Shown: positions 8,651-16,455 of the stretch, one piece after another
How the letters are laid out: each line of letters begins with the position of its first letter
Position numbering within the stretch: position 1 is the stretch's first letter
Source: Verrucomicrobiota bacterium
GTDB taxonomy: Bacteria > Verrucomicrobiota > Verrucomicrobiia > Opitutales > Opitutaceae
Reading direction: 5' to 3'
Length of the DNA: 32,023 bases
NCBI GenBank assembly: GCA_023446735.1
Contig: JAEXPQ010000044.1
Coordinates: 1-32,023, forward strand
Position numbers and translations under genes: made by a program
The notes under the pieces: model-generated
Told to the model about the DNA's origin: nothing
Seen by the model: only the letters and a program-made list of their open reading frames with translations
Database searches by the model: none

Positions 8651-9501
8651 GGGACGGTACTGGGCGGAGTGCGGCTGGAAGCCGTGGCGGCTTTCGCGAC
8701 GGGCGGAAATTGTTCGCCGGGCTGGGGGTGTTGATTGGCGCACTGCTGGGCGCAGGGGCGTCGGCGAGCGACGCCCCTGCGGCGGAGGGCGGCTGTCCGG
8801 CGCGTGTCGCGAAGGCGCCTGTTTCGCCGGATGCGCGTTTCGTGGTCGGCGAGGAGCTGGTTCGCGACGATTTCCGGGAAGGCCTCGCGCAGTGGCGCAC
8901 GGAGCTCGCCGAAGGCGGCACGGTTGCGGCGCGCGACGGCGTGCTCGAAATCGACGTGCCGGCCGGTTGTTCGGTCTGGCTCGCGCAGCCGCTCGAAGGT
9001 CCAGTGCTCATCAGCTACGAGGCGACTGCGGTGTCCGCCGGTGGGCCGAACGACCGCGTGAGCGACCTGAACTGTTTCTGGATGGCCGACGACGCGCGCA
9101 GCCCGGGCGACCTCTTCGCCACGCCGCGTACCGGCGTTTTCGCCGACTACGACCAGCTCCGCTGTTACTACGTGGGCTTCGGCGGCAATGCGAACACGAC
9201 GAGCCGCTTCCGCCGCTACATTGGCGAGCGCGGCAACCGGCCGCTCCGGCCCGAGCACGATCTGTCCGGGGCGGAAAACCTCCTTGTGCCCAACTCCGCG
9301 CAACGCATCCAGATCGTGGCGGCGGGCGGCGTGATCGGGTTCTACCACAACGGACGCCGGCTCTTCGCCTACGAGGATCCGGCGCCCTACACGCGCGGCG
9401 GGTTCGCCTTCCGCACGGTGAAGAGCCACCTGCGGATTCGGGATTTCCGCGTCCACCGGCTGGTGCCGGTGGCGGACGCTGCGCCGACGGCGAAGCCATG
9501 A
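8647..9501 (+). CDS. Secreted DUF6250-like protein
   Basis: A 284-residue protein. After a basic N-terminus and hydrophobic stretch (LFAGLGVLIGALLGAGASASDA, a signal peptide), residues about 65-275 match the pattern I recall for DUF6250: DDFREGLAQWRTELAEGG, LEIDVPAGCSVW, GGPNDRVSDLNCFWMADD, YYVGFGGNANTTSRFRRYIGE, LRPEHDL and GGFAFRTVKSHLRIRDF. This looks like a concanavalin-type beta-sandwich; I know no proven activity. GTG at 8647 gives a 4-base overlap with the PL22-like gene. A TTG near 8707, right before the hydrophobic core, is an alternative start, which would exclude the odd GSRGGFRDG peptide encoded by a hairpin repeat at 8677-8700. Its stop overlaps the SDR start by 4 bases (ATGA). 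Confidence 0.72.
   Translation: MRDGTGRSAAGSRGGFRDGRKLFAGLGVLIGALLGAGASASDAPAAEGGCPARVAKAPVSPDARFVVGEELVRDDFREGLAQWRTELAEGGTVAARDGVLEIDVPAGCSVWLAQPLEGPVLISYEATAVSAGGPNDRVSDLNCFWMADDARSPGDLFATPRTGVFADYDQLRCYYVGFGGNANTTSRFRRYIGERGNRPLRPEHDLSGAENLLVPNSAQRIQIVAAGGVIGFYHNGRRLFAYEDPAPYTRGGFAFRTVKSHLRIRDFRVHRLVPVADAAPTAKP
8677..8700. repeat. Hairpin repeat inside the 5' end of the DUF6250-like gene
   Basis: GGAAGCC, loop GTGGC, GGCTTTC, then GCGAC. This is the same word as the three hairpins at 16293-16439 (stem with AAxCC/GGxTT, loop GTGGC or TTGGC, followed by GCtAC). It lies just after the GTG start and would be translated as GSRGGFRDG ahead of the signal-peptide core. Confidence 0.65.
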
Positions 9502-10220
9502 GAACCATCGTCATCACCGGCACGGACCGCGGGCTCGGCCACGCGCTCGCGGCGCTGTCGCTGGAGGCGGGCGACCGCGTGATCGCGACCTGTCGCGACG
9601 ACAAGGGCGCGGCGCTCACGCCGCTGGCCGAGCGTTTCCCGGAGCGGCTCTCGCTTGTGTTGCTGGAGCTCGGCGATGCCGCGAGCATCGGCGCCGCGGC
9701 GCGGCGGATCCGCGAGTTGGCGACGAGCGTGGACGTGCTGGTCAACAACGCCGGCATCCTCGGCGACATCGACCACTCGGTGGGCGATCCGCTGTTCGAT
9801 CCCGATGCGGTGCTGGAGACGATCCGGATCAACACCATCGGGCCGCTGCGGTTGACGCATGAGCTGTGGCCGTTGCTCGTGGCCGGGCGCGAGAAGCTGC
9901 TCGTGAACATCTCCTCGGAGGCCGGCAGCATCGCGCAGAACTGGCGCGACCGCTGGTTCGGCTACTGCCTGTCGAAGGCGGCATTGAACATGGAGGGCGC
10001 GATCATTCATCGGCGGCTGCTGCCGCTGGGCGGGCGCGTGATGCTGGTGCACCCCGGCTACATCCGCTCGTACATGCATGGCGCCAAGAACGAGAAGGCG
10101 ACCTACGAGCCCGAGGAGGCCGCGCGTCTCGTGCTCGGTGCGATCGCGCAACGCGCGGCACGCCCGGCTGGCGAGCAGCCCGACTATTTCGATCTCCATG
10201 GAAAAGACCTGCCCTGGTGA
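9498..10220 (+). CDS. Short-chain dehydrogenase/reductase (SDR)
   Basis: A 240-residue classical SDR, cytoplasmic, using NAD(P). Seen are the cofactor motif TGTDRGLG at 7-14, NNAG at 83-86, the catalytic serine region (NISSEAG, about 137-143) and YCLSK with Tyr156 and Lys160. The overall look is closer to C-factor/carbonyl-reductase-like SDRs than to the 2-dehydro-3-deoxygluconate-type reductases (KduD) usual in pectin pathways, so the substrate is open. It starts at ATG 9498, overlapping the previous stop by 4 bases, and its 3' end overlaps the ThuA-like gene by 23 bp. This tight coupling suggests that it acts on a product of the same oligosaccharide pathway; that is inference. Confidence 0.88.
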   Translation: MRTIVITGTDRGLGHALAALSLEAGDRVIATCRDDKGAALTPLAERFPERLSLVLLELGDAASIGAAARRIRELATSVDVLVNNAGILGDIDHSVGDPLFDPDAVLETIRINTIGPLRLTHELWPLLVAGREKLLVNISSEAGSIAQNWRDRWFGYCLSKAALNMEGAIIHRRLLPLGGRVMLVHPGYIRSYMHGAKNEKATYEPEEAARLVLGAIAQRAARPAGEQPDYFDLHGKDLPW

Positions 10221-10866
10221 TGCGGTGGCGACGCCGACCGATGCGCGCCCGAGAGCGGTCGTGTTCGGCAATCGCGTGGCGCCGTACCATCCGCTCGGAG
10301 CCGTCGAGCCGGCGTTGCGCAAGATCCTCGGCGCCGACATCGCGCTCCGCTTCACCGAGGACACGGGCGAACTCGCGAGCGGGTTGGCCGGCGTGCGGCT
10401 GGTGGTCGGCTACGCCGACGTGTGGGACTCCGTGCTGTCCGATGGCGCGGCGGCCGGTCTGATCGACTTCGTGCACCGCGGCGGCGGGCTGCTGGTGCTG
10501 CACAACGGCATCTGCTGGGCGAAGCACCCACGGGTACGGCCGTTGCTGGGCGCGGTGTTTACCGGTCACCCGGAGCAGGAGACGATGTCGTACGGTTTCA
10601 CGGGTACACATGCGATCACCTCCGGTCTGGACGATTTCTCGCTGCGGGAGGAGCCGTACCGGTACGAGTTCGAGCCTGGCGTGGAGGCCGACGCGTTCCT
10701 CCGCTACGAGCAGGCCGGGCATCGTTGGGCGGCCGGCTGGGTACTGGAGCGCGGCGTGGGCCGCGTGGTGATCTTGCAGCCCGGGCACACCGTGGCTGCG
10801 TTCGAGAACGCCGGCTACGTCGCGCTCGTGCGGCGCAGCGCGCAGTGGTGTGCGGGGCTGGGCTGA
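10198..10866 (+). CDS. ThuA-like (trehalose-utilisation domain) protein
   Basis: A 222-residue protein with a class I glutamine-amidotransferase-like fold typical of ThuA: RAVVFGNRVAPYHPLGAVEPALRK at the start, LVVGYADVWDSVLSD, FVHRGGGLLVLHNGICW, VFTGHPEQETMSYGFTGTHAITSGL and RVVILQPGHTVAAFENAGY. ThuA relatives are found with sugar oxidoreductases and are linked to keto-sugar metabolism. No signal peptide is seen. ATG at 10198 is preferred; GTG at 10225 is an alternative with almost no overlap with the SDR. Last gene of the four-gene operon, convergent with the GH78 gene 51 bp away. The operon's SDR partner fits an oxidation/keto-sugar step, but no substrate can be named. Confidence 0.75.
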   Translation: MEKTCPGDAVATPTDARPRAVVFGNRVAPYHPLGAVEPALRKILGADIALRFTEDTGELASGLAGVRLVVGYADVWDSVLSDGAAAGLIDFVHRGGGLLVLHNGICWAKHPRVRPLLGAVFTGHPEQETMSYGFTGTHAITSGLDDFSLREEPYRYEFEPGVEADAFLRYEQAGHRWAAGWVLERGVGRVVILQPGHTVAAFENAGYVALVRRSAQWCAGLG

Positions 10867-10895
10867 ACGACTTCGTCGTCCGGCTACGCGGCCGG
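10867..10895. terminator. Two small stem-loops between convergent operons
   Basis: ACGAC-TTC-GTCGT (10867-10879) is followed directly by CCGGC-TACGCG-GCCGG (10880-10895), in the 51-bp gap between the ThuA-like stop and the GH78 stop. The position suits a two-way termination zone, but there is no T-run, so factor-independent termination is unproven. Confidence 0.3.
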
Positions 10896-10917
10896 GAGTC
10901 ACGCAACAGCGCGGGAC

Positions 10918-13725
10918 TCAACGGACCGAGCGCACGACGAACTCGTAGCGCCCGGAGCCGATGCTCAACCGGACGCGATCCCCTTCGTCGACCGCTGCTT
11001 CGACTCCCGGAGCAGACGCTACCGGCTGCCCGTTTTCGCGCACGGAATCCACGGTCTTCGCGGGGAGGACGATCTCGGCGCCGGTGTTGGCGGGGACGGT
11101 CACGACGACTTTCAGTTCGTCGGCGTTCCGCGCCCATTCGATGGACACAAGGCCGTAGGGCGTTTGCAGGCGGCAGGTCGCACGGTCGAGCGCGCCATGC
11201 TCGACGAGCGGCGCGACGCGGAAACGCCGGTAGCCGGGCTCAAGGATCTCCACGCCGCCGAGGTGCTGAAACATCCAATCGCCCACCGCGCCATACGCAT
11301 AGTGGTTGAACGAGTTCATCTCCACGGGGCCGAATTGGCCGTCGGCGCGGATGGTGTTCCAGCGTTCCCACATGGTGGTCGCGCCCATCCGAATCTCGAA
11401 GCCCCAAGAGGGGTAGTCCTCGTTGAGCAGCAGCCGCATGGCGAGGTCGTCGCGGCCGATCTTGCTGAGTGCGGGCAACAGCCAGGGCGTGCCGAGGAAG
11501 CCGGTCTTGAGGTGGAAGTCGTCGGCCGCGAGCTTCTCGAGGTACTTCGCCGCGGTGAGGGCGCGATCGGTCGGGTCGGTGATCAGGTCCATACCGAGCG
11601 CCATCGCGTAGACGGTCTGCGTGCCGATCTCGATGGAGCCGTCGGCGCGGCGGTACGCCGCCACGAACGCTTCGCGTATCCTTGGAGTCAGCGCCGCCCA
11701 CTCGGCTGCCTGCGCGGTCTCCCCGAGCGCCGCGGCCATCTCGGCCATCATGCGGGTGTTCTCCGCGAAGTACGCCGTGGCGATCACACGGTGCTCGGCC
11801 AGCCGGTCCACGGTCTCGAGGGTGAGCCAATCGCCGGAGAACCAGGAGCTGCGTCCTTCCTCGAGGAGATTGCCATCCTGCGTGGCGCTGGCGTGGACGA
11901 AGCCGTAGAACCGTCGCATCGCGTCCCAGTTTCGCCGCAGGATCCGCGTGTCGCCGGTGGCGCGCCAGACGGCGTAGGGCACGGCGATGAACGCGTCCGA
12001 CCAACCGACGCCGGTGGCATCGAAATAGTCGCGTGGTTGCGGCACGATGGCAGGGATGTTGCCGTCGGCCCGTTGCGCGTCGCGCAGGTCGTCCATCCAT
12101 TTCGCGAGGAAGGCCCGAGTGTCCTGAAAGCGGGAAGCCGTCGGGGCGAAGACCGCGATGTCGCCGGTCCAGCCGAGGCGCTCGTCGCGCGCCGGGGTGT
12201 CGGTGGGGATGGAGAGGAAGTTGCCTCGCTGGCCCCAGCGGATGTTGCGCACAAGTTGGTCGAGCATCGGGTGCGCGAGACGCAGGTCGCCGGTGTGCGG
12301 CAGATCGGAGCCGAGGACGACGGCCGCGACGTCGCCAACCTCCGGAGGCACTGCGACGCCGGTGACCTCGACGTACCGGAATCCGTGCTGGGTGAATGTC
12401 GGTTGGTAGGTCACCGTCTCGTCCCGGGCGAACGTGTAGGTGTCGGTCACTTTCGCGGTGCGGAAGTTCTCCGTATAAAGGCGCCCCCGCCGCTCGCCTT
12501 GCCGGTTGAGTTCCTCCGCGAACCGGAAGCGAACCGTCTGGCCGGCCTTGCCGGTGAGCTTGATCCGCGCGACGCCGACGAGATTTTGCCCGAGGTCGTA
12601 GACGTACTCGCCCGGCGCCGGCTCCGAGCGTGAGCGCGCCGCGACGACTTCGGTCGCGCGCACCGGTTCGTCGGGCTGGGGCACCAGAACGCTGGTGTCG
12701 CCCGGTACCACCGCCACGGGAGTCCATCTCGATGCGTCGAAGGCCGCGCGATCCCAGGCGGGCTGCTCGCGCCGCGCATCGTAGCTCTCGCCGTCCTGCA
12801 GGTCGGCCTGGACGAAGGGGCCCTCGGCGGTGCGCCAGCTCTCGTCGGTCACGAAATCCTCGACCGAGCCGTCGGTGTAGGTGACGCGCAGCTTCGCAAT
12901 TACCGCGAGCGTGTCTCCGTAGATGCGGGGCCAGTTGAGCCCGACTTTGCCGCGGAACCAGCCGTCGCCGAGCGCCGCGCCGAGTGCGTTGTCGCCGGCG
13001 CGCAGCAGCGAAGTCACGTCGTAGGTCTGCACCTGGAGGCGCCGCGTGTAGTCGGTCCAGCCGGGGGCGAGGAACTGGTCGCCGACTCTCCGGCCGTTGA
13101 GCGAGAACTGATAGACGCCGTGGGCCGAGGCGTAGAGGCGCGCGCTCGTGACCGGCTTGGCGAGCGTGACGACGCGGCGGAACAGGGGCAGGGAACTGGT
13201 GGTGGTGGATTGTTCGTTACCGAGCGGCGCGGGCGGACGGCGGGCGATCCATTTCGCATCCGCCCAGTCGCCGGAGGATAGCCCGGTTTCGAACCACGCC
13301 GGCGCGCTCCACTCACTCTCGTTGCCGTTTCCGTCCCAGACCTTCGCCTGCCAGTAGTAGCGTGTGGCCCGCTGGAGGTGGAGAGTCGCGGGGAGCGCGA
13401 TGTCGATCTGCCGATCCGAGACGACGCGGCCGGAGTCCCACACGTCGGCGGTGAACTCGGTCGAGCCGATGCGCACCCGATAGGCACCTTGCACCGTACC
13501 GCGCGTATCCGACTCGATGGACCACGCCAGCGAGAGGTCGTCGCCGCCGATGCCGAGCGGATTGGTCCGACCGTTGGTGGTCATCCGGCCGATCGAGAAC
13601 GCCCAGGCATCCACGGCCGCGGCGCAACAGAACAGGAGCGTGTGGGCGGCGGTGCGGTGGGCGGACGACCGCCGCCGCGCGAAGCGGGCAGGCGGGGCGG
13701 AGAGGGGGTACTGAAGCGTGTGCAT
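10918..13725 (-). CDS. GH78 alpha-L-rhamnosidase, exported
   Basis: A 935-residue enzyme of usual GH78 length that removes terminal alpha-L-rhamnose from RG-I fragments or other rhamnosides. After a signal sequence (basic RFARRR, then TLLFCCAAAVDAWA, about 28-42) come an N-terminal beta-sandwich with LAWSIESDTRGTVQGAYRV and WQAKVWDGNGNESEW, a second sandwich domain (VTSARLYASAHGVYQFSLNG), then the (alpha/alpha)6 barrel. The barrel has the family motif RDERLGWTGD at about 513-522 (general acid region, Glu515) and TTMWERW with Glu787 as likely base. A C-terminal beta domain follows. ATG at 13725 is chosen because it starts the exported leader; an upstream in-frame ATG at 13806 would add 27 residues. 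Last gene of the minus-strand locus. Confidence 0.9.
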   Translation of the reverse strand: MHTLQYPLSAPPARFARRRSSAHRTAAHTLLFCCAAAVDAWAFSIGRMTTNGRTNPLGIGGDDLSLAWSIESDTRGTVQGAYRVRIGSTEFTADVWDSGRVVSDRQIDIALPATLHLQRATRYYWQAKVWDGNGNESEWSAPAWFETGLSSGDWADAKWIARRPPAPLGNEQSTTTSSLPLFRRVVTLAKPVTSARLYASAHGVYQFSLNGRRVGDQFLAPGWTDYTRRLQVQTYDVTSLLRAGDNALGAALGDGWFRGKVGLNWPRIYGDTLAVIAKLRVTYTDGSVEDFVTDESWRTAEGPFVQADLQDGESYDARREQPAWDRAAFDASRWTPVAVVPGDTSVLVPQPDEPVRATEVVAARSRSEPAPGEYVYDLGQNLVGVARIKLTGKAGQTVRFRFAEELNRQGERRGRLYTENFRTAKVTDTYTFARDETVTYQPTFTQHGFRYVEVTGVAVPPEVGDVAAVVLGSDLPHTGDLRLAHPMLDQLVRNIRWGQRGNFLSIPTDTPARDERLGWTGDIAVFAPTASRFQDTRAFLAKWMDDLRDAQRADGNIPAIVPQPRDYFDATGVGWSDAFIAVPYAVWRATGDTRILRRNWDAMRRFYGFVHASATQDGNLLEEGRSSWFSGDWLTLETVDRLAEHRVIATAYFAENTRMMAEMAAALGETAQAAEWAALTPRIREAFVAAYRRADGSIEIGTQTVYAMALGMDLITDPTDRALTAAKYLEKLAADDFHLKTGFLGTPWLLPALSKIGRDDLAMRLLLNEDYPSWGFEIRMGATTMWERWNTIRADGQFGPVEMNSFNHYAYGAVGDWMFQHLGGVEILEPGYRRFRVAPLVEHGALDRATCRLQTPYGLVSIEWARNADELKVVVTVPANTGAEIVLPAKTVDSVRENGQPVASAPGVEAAVDEGDRVRLSIGSGRYEFVVRSVR

Positions 13726-13861
13726 CGAAGGAGGAGGAGGGGGGATGGGCGGACAAACGTACCTGGCGCGAGGATGCTCACGCAAAGAAAGTAGCTCGGA
13801 TTTCACGGTCGGTGTTCATCGCGGTTGCCCGAACAGGGGCGGGTTTCGCTGCGGCCGTTCC

Positions 13862-16213
13862 TCAGAGGCGGAGCTGCTGTGCGCCGGGCCGGAGCGGCAC
13901 GCGCTTGCCTTGCCACTCGAATTCGCCCTCCACGCCGCTTGGCAGAGTGACTTCGGCGTCGAGGGCCTCGCCGTTGCGGACGAGCTTCACGGCGACTTCG
14001 CCCCGCGGATGCGGGATCACGCCCTCGGCGTGCGACAGCGAACCGAGATGGGGGGCGACCAGCACCCGGGCAAAACCCGGTGCCGCGGGCCGGACGCCGA
14101 GGACGGTGGCCAGCAGGCCGTAGTTGGGATGGGCGCTCCAGGCATGCGAGTCCGAGCGGGTCGGCTCGGCGGTCTCGGGCGTCGTCGTCAGTCCCAACGC
14201 CAGCATCTCCCGCCACGGGGCTAGTTGCTCGATGTAGCGATCGCCCAGCCCTGACTTCAGCATGGCCTCCCGCACGTAGAAGCCGAAGTAGTACGAGGCC
14301 TGTTCAAGCGACCGATCCGCGAGGACCTTCTCCATCACTGCTCGGCGCTCGGGCGCGGGCACGGCGTCGGCGAGGATCGCCAGCGCATTGGTCTGTTGGC
14401 TGAACTGCGCGACGCCGGGAGCGTCCGCGAACAAGCCGCGCGCCGGATCCCAGGTGCTGCGGCGCACGCTCTCGCACAGTTGCTCCGCGAGCGCCTGCAA
14501 CCGCGCCGTCTCGCCAGGCCGGCCGACGGCGCCCTCAAGCTCTGCCGCCCGGCGCAAGGCATCCGCGAACAGCAGGGTGATGGGCGTGGAATGCCCCGCC
14601 GCGTCCATCGGCGGTACACCGGCGGGCCAGCTAGGCGCCCAATCGATGAAATTCCACCAGTGTAACCGACCCACGAGTCTCGTTTCGTCGACCTCCTGCG
14701 CGTAGCGGTCCAGCACCGCCCGCACGCCCGGCAGGCGGGCGCGAACGAAAGCCTCGTCGCCGCGATGCATCCAGTGGTCGTGGACCATCAGCACCCACAG
14801 CAGCGAGAACGGGGGAATGACCTGCCGCTCCCCCGTCGGATAGCGGCTGGCGGTCAGCCCGTCGGGGCCGCGCGAGTGGTCGAACTGGACGATGGCCTCG
14901 CGGGCGAGCCGGTCGTCGCCCGCCACGTAGTAGGAGAAGAGCGCCTGGATGCGCGCGTCGCCCAGGTATTGGAGCTGCTCGTAGTAGGGCGTGTCGAAAT
15001 AGGTTTCCCAGGCGCACAGCCGCGAAACCCGCCAGTTGATGCGCCACATGTCCGCGATCCACGGCAGATCGCAGGTGAAACGCGCCTGCTCGCGGAACGG
15101 GTAGCCCGTCGAAAGCCCGCGCAGGTCCTCCACGCAGAGGGCCTGCTCCGCGGTCTCGATCTCGACCTGGACATAGCGGTAGGTGCGGAACCACAGCGTC
15201 TGGTATCGGCGGTGCGCGCCGCCGTCGGGGAGGAAGACATCGCGCACGCCCCGGATCGACCGGCCGTCGACCACGTCGCGTTGGCCTTTGCGGCCGGCGG
15301 CATCGACCATCGCTTCGGCGTAGGTCAGGGTCACGCGGGCGCCGAGGCCACCGCTCAGATCGAGGACCGCAAACGCGTTGGCCAGATGCCCCTGGTCGAG
15401 GAGCAGCACGGCGCGGGACTTGGGCGGCACGGTGAAGGCGCGGTTCGGCGCCGCATCCACGCCGACGGCACGCCGCACCGCGGCAAAACGCAGGTCGCCC
15501 TCGTCCATCGGTGGTAGCGTGCGCGGTGTGAGTTGCCAGCCCTCCGCGGCCCCGTAGGGCGTTTGGCCGCGCGCCGTCCACGTGCCGATGCTTGCGGGCG
15601 CCGCCCAGGCTGTGTCGTCGAACTCCGGCGACTCCCAGCCCCAGGGGTAGCGGGAGCCATCCACGGACTCGCCGGGCGCCGAGACGTAATACCCCCCGAC
15701 GTCCTCGCTCTTCACGGGCAGGGGCGCGTAGCCCGGGTTGCGTAGCACCTTCCAAGTGCCGGGCGTGCCGACGGCGGCTTCGGCGGTGCTGTCCGCCTGC
15801 ACGGCGAAACCGGTGCGGTTGGTGAATTGGGCGACCGGCGTGTGCGGCCCCCAGTTCCACACCAGCGCGGCGAGCACGTTGTCGCCCTCCTTCAGGTAGG
15901 GCGCGAGATCGACCGTCTCGTAGCGCCAATGCGCGAGGTCCGACCGCTGCGGCCCTTCCGCCACGCTCCGGCCGTTGACCTGGAGGCGGTAGCGGGTGTC
16001 GGCGGAGACATGCACCACGAAACGCTCCGGCTTGCGCGCGAGGCGAAGCACATTGCGGAAGTGGAAGACCCCGAAGCCCCTCGGGTCCCCGTCGGGCGCG
16101 GCAATCCAGTCGGCGACAGGCGCTGCGGGCGCCACGTTGTCCTGTGCGACCAGTGACACAGTCATCGCCAGTCCGGCCACGATGCAAAGTAAGCGCGAAG
16201 AATGGGATTTCAT
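13862..16213 (-). CDS. GH78-type alpha-L-rhamnosidase (divergent second copy), exported
   Basis: A 783-residue protein with a clear signal peptide (MKSHSSRLLCIVAGLAMTVSLVAQD). N-terminal sandwich domains contain VHVSADTRYRLQVNGRSVAEGPQRSD, then a six-hairpin barrel with DTPYYEQLQYLGDARIQ (Asp407, Glu412) and EPTRSDSHAWSAHP with Glu683 as candidate base. This is a different GH78 clade from the neighbouring gene: it lacks the RDERLGWTGD motif and has the DxPYYEQLQY form instead. It may prefer other linkages or substituted rhamnose. ATG at 16213 begins the signal peptide; the frame stays open to 16258. It is separated from the next GH78 start (13725) by 136 bp that holds only a fragment (GGCGGGTTTCGCTGCG near 13845) of the 16293-16439 hairpin word. 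Confidence 0.85.
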   Translation of the reverse strand: MKSHSSRLLCIVAGLAMTVSLVAQDNVAPAAPVADWIAAPDGDPRGFGVFHFRNVLRLARKPERFVVHVSADTRYRLQVNGRSVAEGPQRSDLAHWRYETVDLAPYLKEGDNVLAALVWNWGPHTPVAQFTNRTGFAVQADSTAEAAVGTPGTWKVLRNPGYAPLPVKSEDVGGYYVSAPGESVDGSRYPWGWESPEFDDTAWAAPASIGTWTARGQTPYGAAEGWQLTPRTLPPMDEGDLRFAAVRRAVGVDAAPNRAFTVPPKSRAVLLLDQGHLANAFAVLDLSGGLGARVTLTYAEAMVDAAGRKGQRDVVDGRSIRGVRDVFLPDGGAHRRYQTLWFRTYRYVQVEIETAEQALCVEDLRGLSTGYPFREQARFTCDLPWIADMWRINWRVSRLCAWETYFDTPYYEQLQYLGDARIQALFSYYVAGDDRLAREAIVQFDHSRGPDGLTASRYPTGERQVIPPFSLLWVLMVHDHWMHRGDEAFVRARLPGVRAVLDRYAQEVDETRLVGRLHWWNFIDWAPSWPAGVPPMDAAGHSTPITLLFADALRRAAELEGAVGRPGETARLQALAEQLCESVRRSTWDPARGLFADAPGVAQFSQQTNALAILADAVPAPERRAVMEKVLADRSLEQASYYFGFYVREAMLKSGLGDRYIEQLAPWREMLALGLTTTPETAEPTRSDSHAWSAHPNYGLLATVLGVRPAAPGFARVLVAPHLGSLSHAEGVIPHPRGEVAVKLVRNGEALDAEVTLPSGVEGEFEWQGKRVPLRPGAQQLRL

Positions 16214-16292
16214 GAGGGGGCGCACGACAACAAGGCAGAGCCGCACTGGAATCAACAACGGCGAAACCCTCGGGGGCTGCGCACTGCTGGGC

Positions 16293-16439
16293 GAAATCCT
16301 TGGCGGGTTTCGCTACGACCGCTGCGTAGCGAAGTTCGCCAGAACTTCGGCCGGGCACAGGGAATCGAAAGCCTTGGCGGCTTTCGCTACGCGGAGAGCA
16401 GAGGGAAGGCGGATCGAAACCCGTGGCGGGTTTCGCTAC
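16293..16439. repeat. Cluster of four short hairpin repeats
   Basis: In the 242-bp gap between the rhamnogalacturonan-acetylesterase-like stop and the second GH78 start. Three related units are GAAATCC-TTGGC-GGGTTTC (16293-16311), GAAAGCC-TTGGC-GGCTTTC (16367-16385) and GAAACCC-GTGGC-GGGTTTC (16416-16434). Each is followed by GCTAC. A fourth, unrelated perfect stem is GAAGTTC-GCCA-GAACTTC (16331-16348). The stem base pair at position 5 changes from C-G to G-C between units, so pairing is kept while sequence changes. Confidence 0.8.
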
Positions 16440-16455
16440 GCGGAGATGCGGTGAT

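Noticed and set aside
9498..10220. SDR as KduD (2-dehydro-3-deoxygluconate dehydrogenase)
   Set aside because: The N-terminus and the region around the catalytic Tyr do not resemble KduD; only general SDR motifs are present.
16293..16439. Possible CRISPR array
   Set aside because: Only three related units of about 24 bp with unequal spacing (74 and 49 bp between starts), hairpin-shaped with changing stems, and no cas genes.
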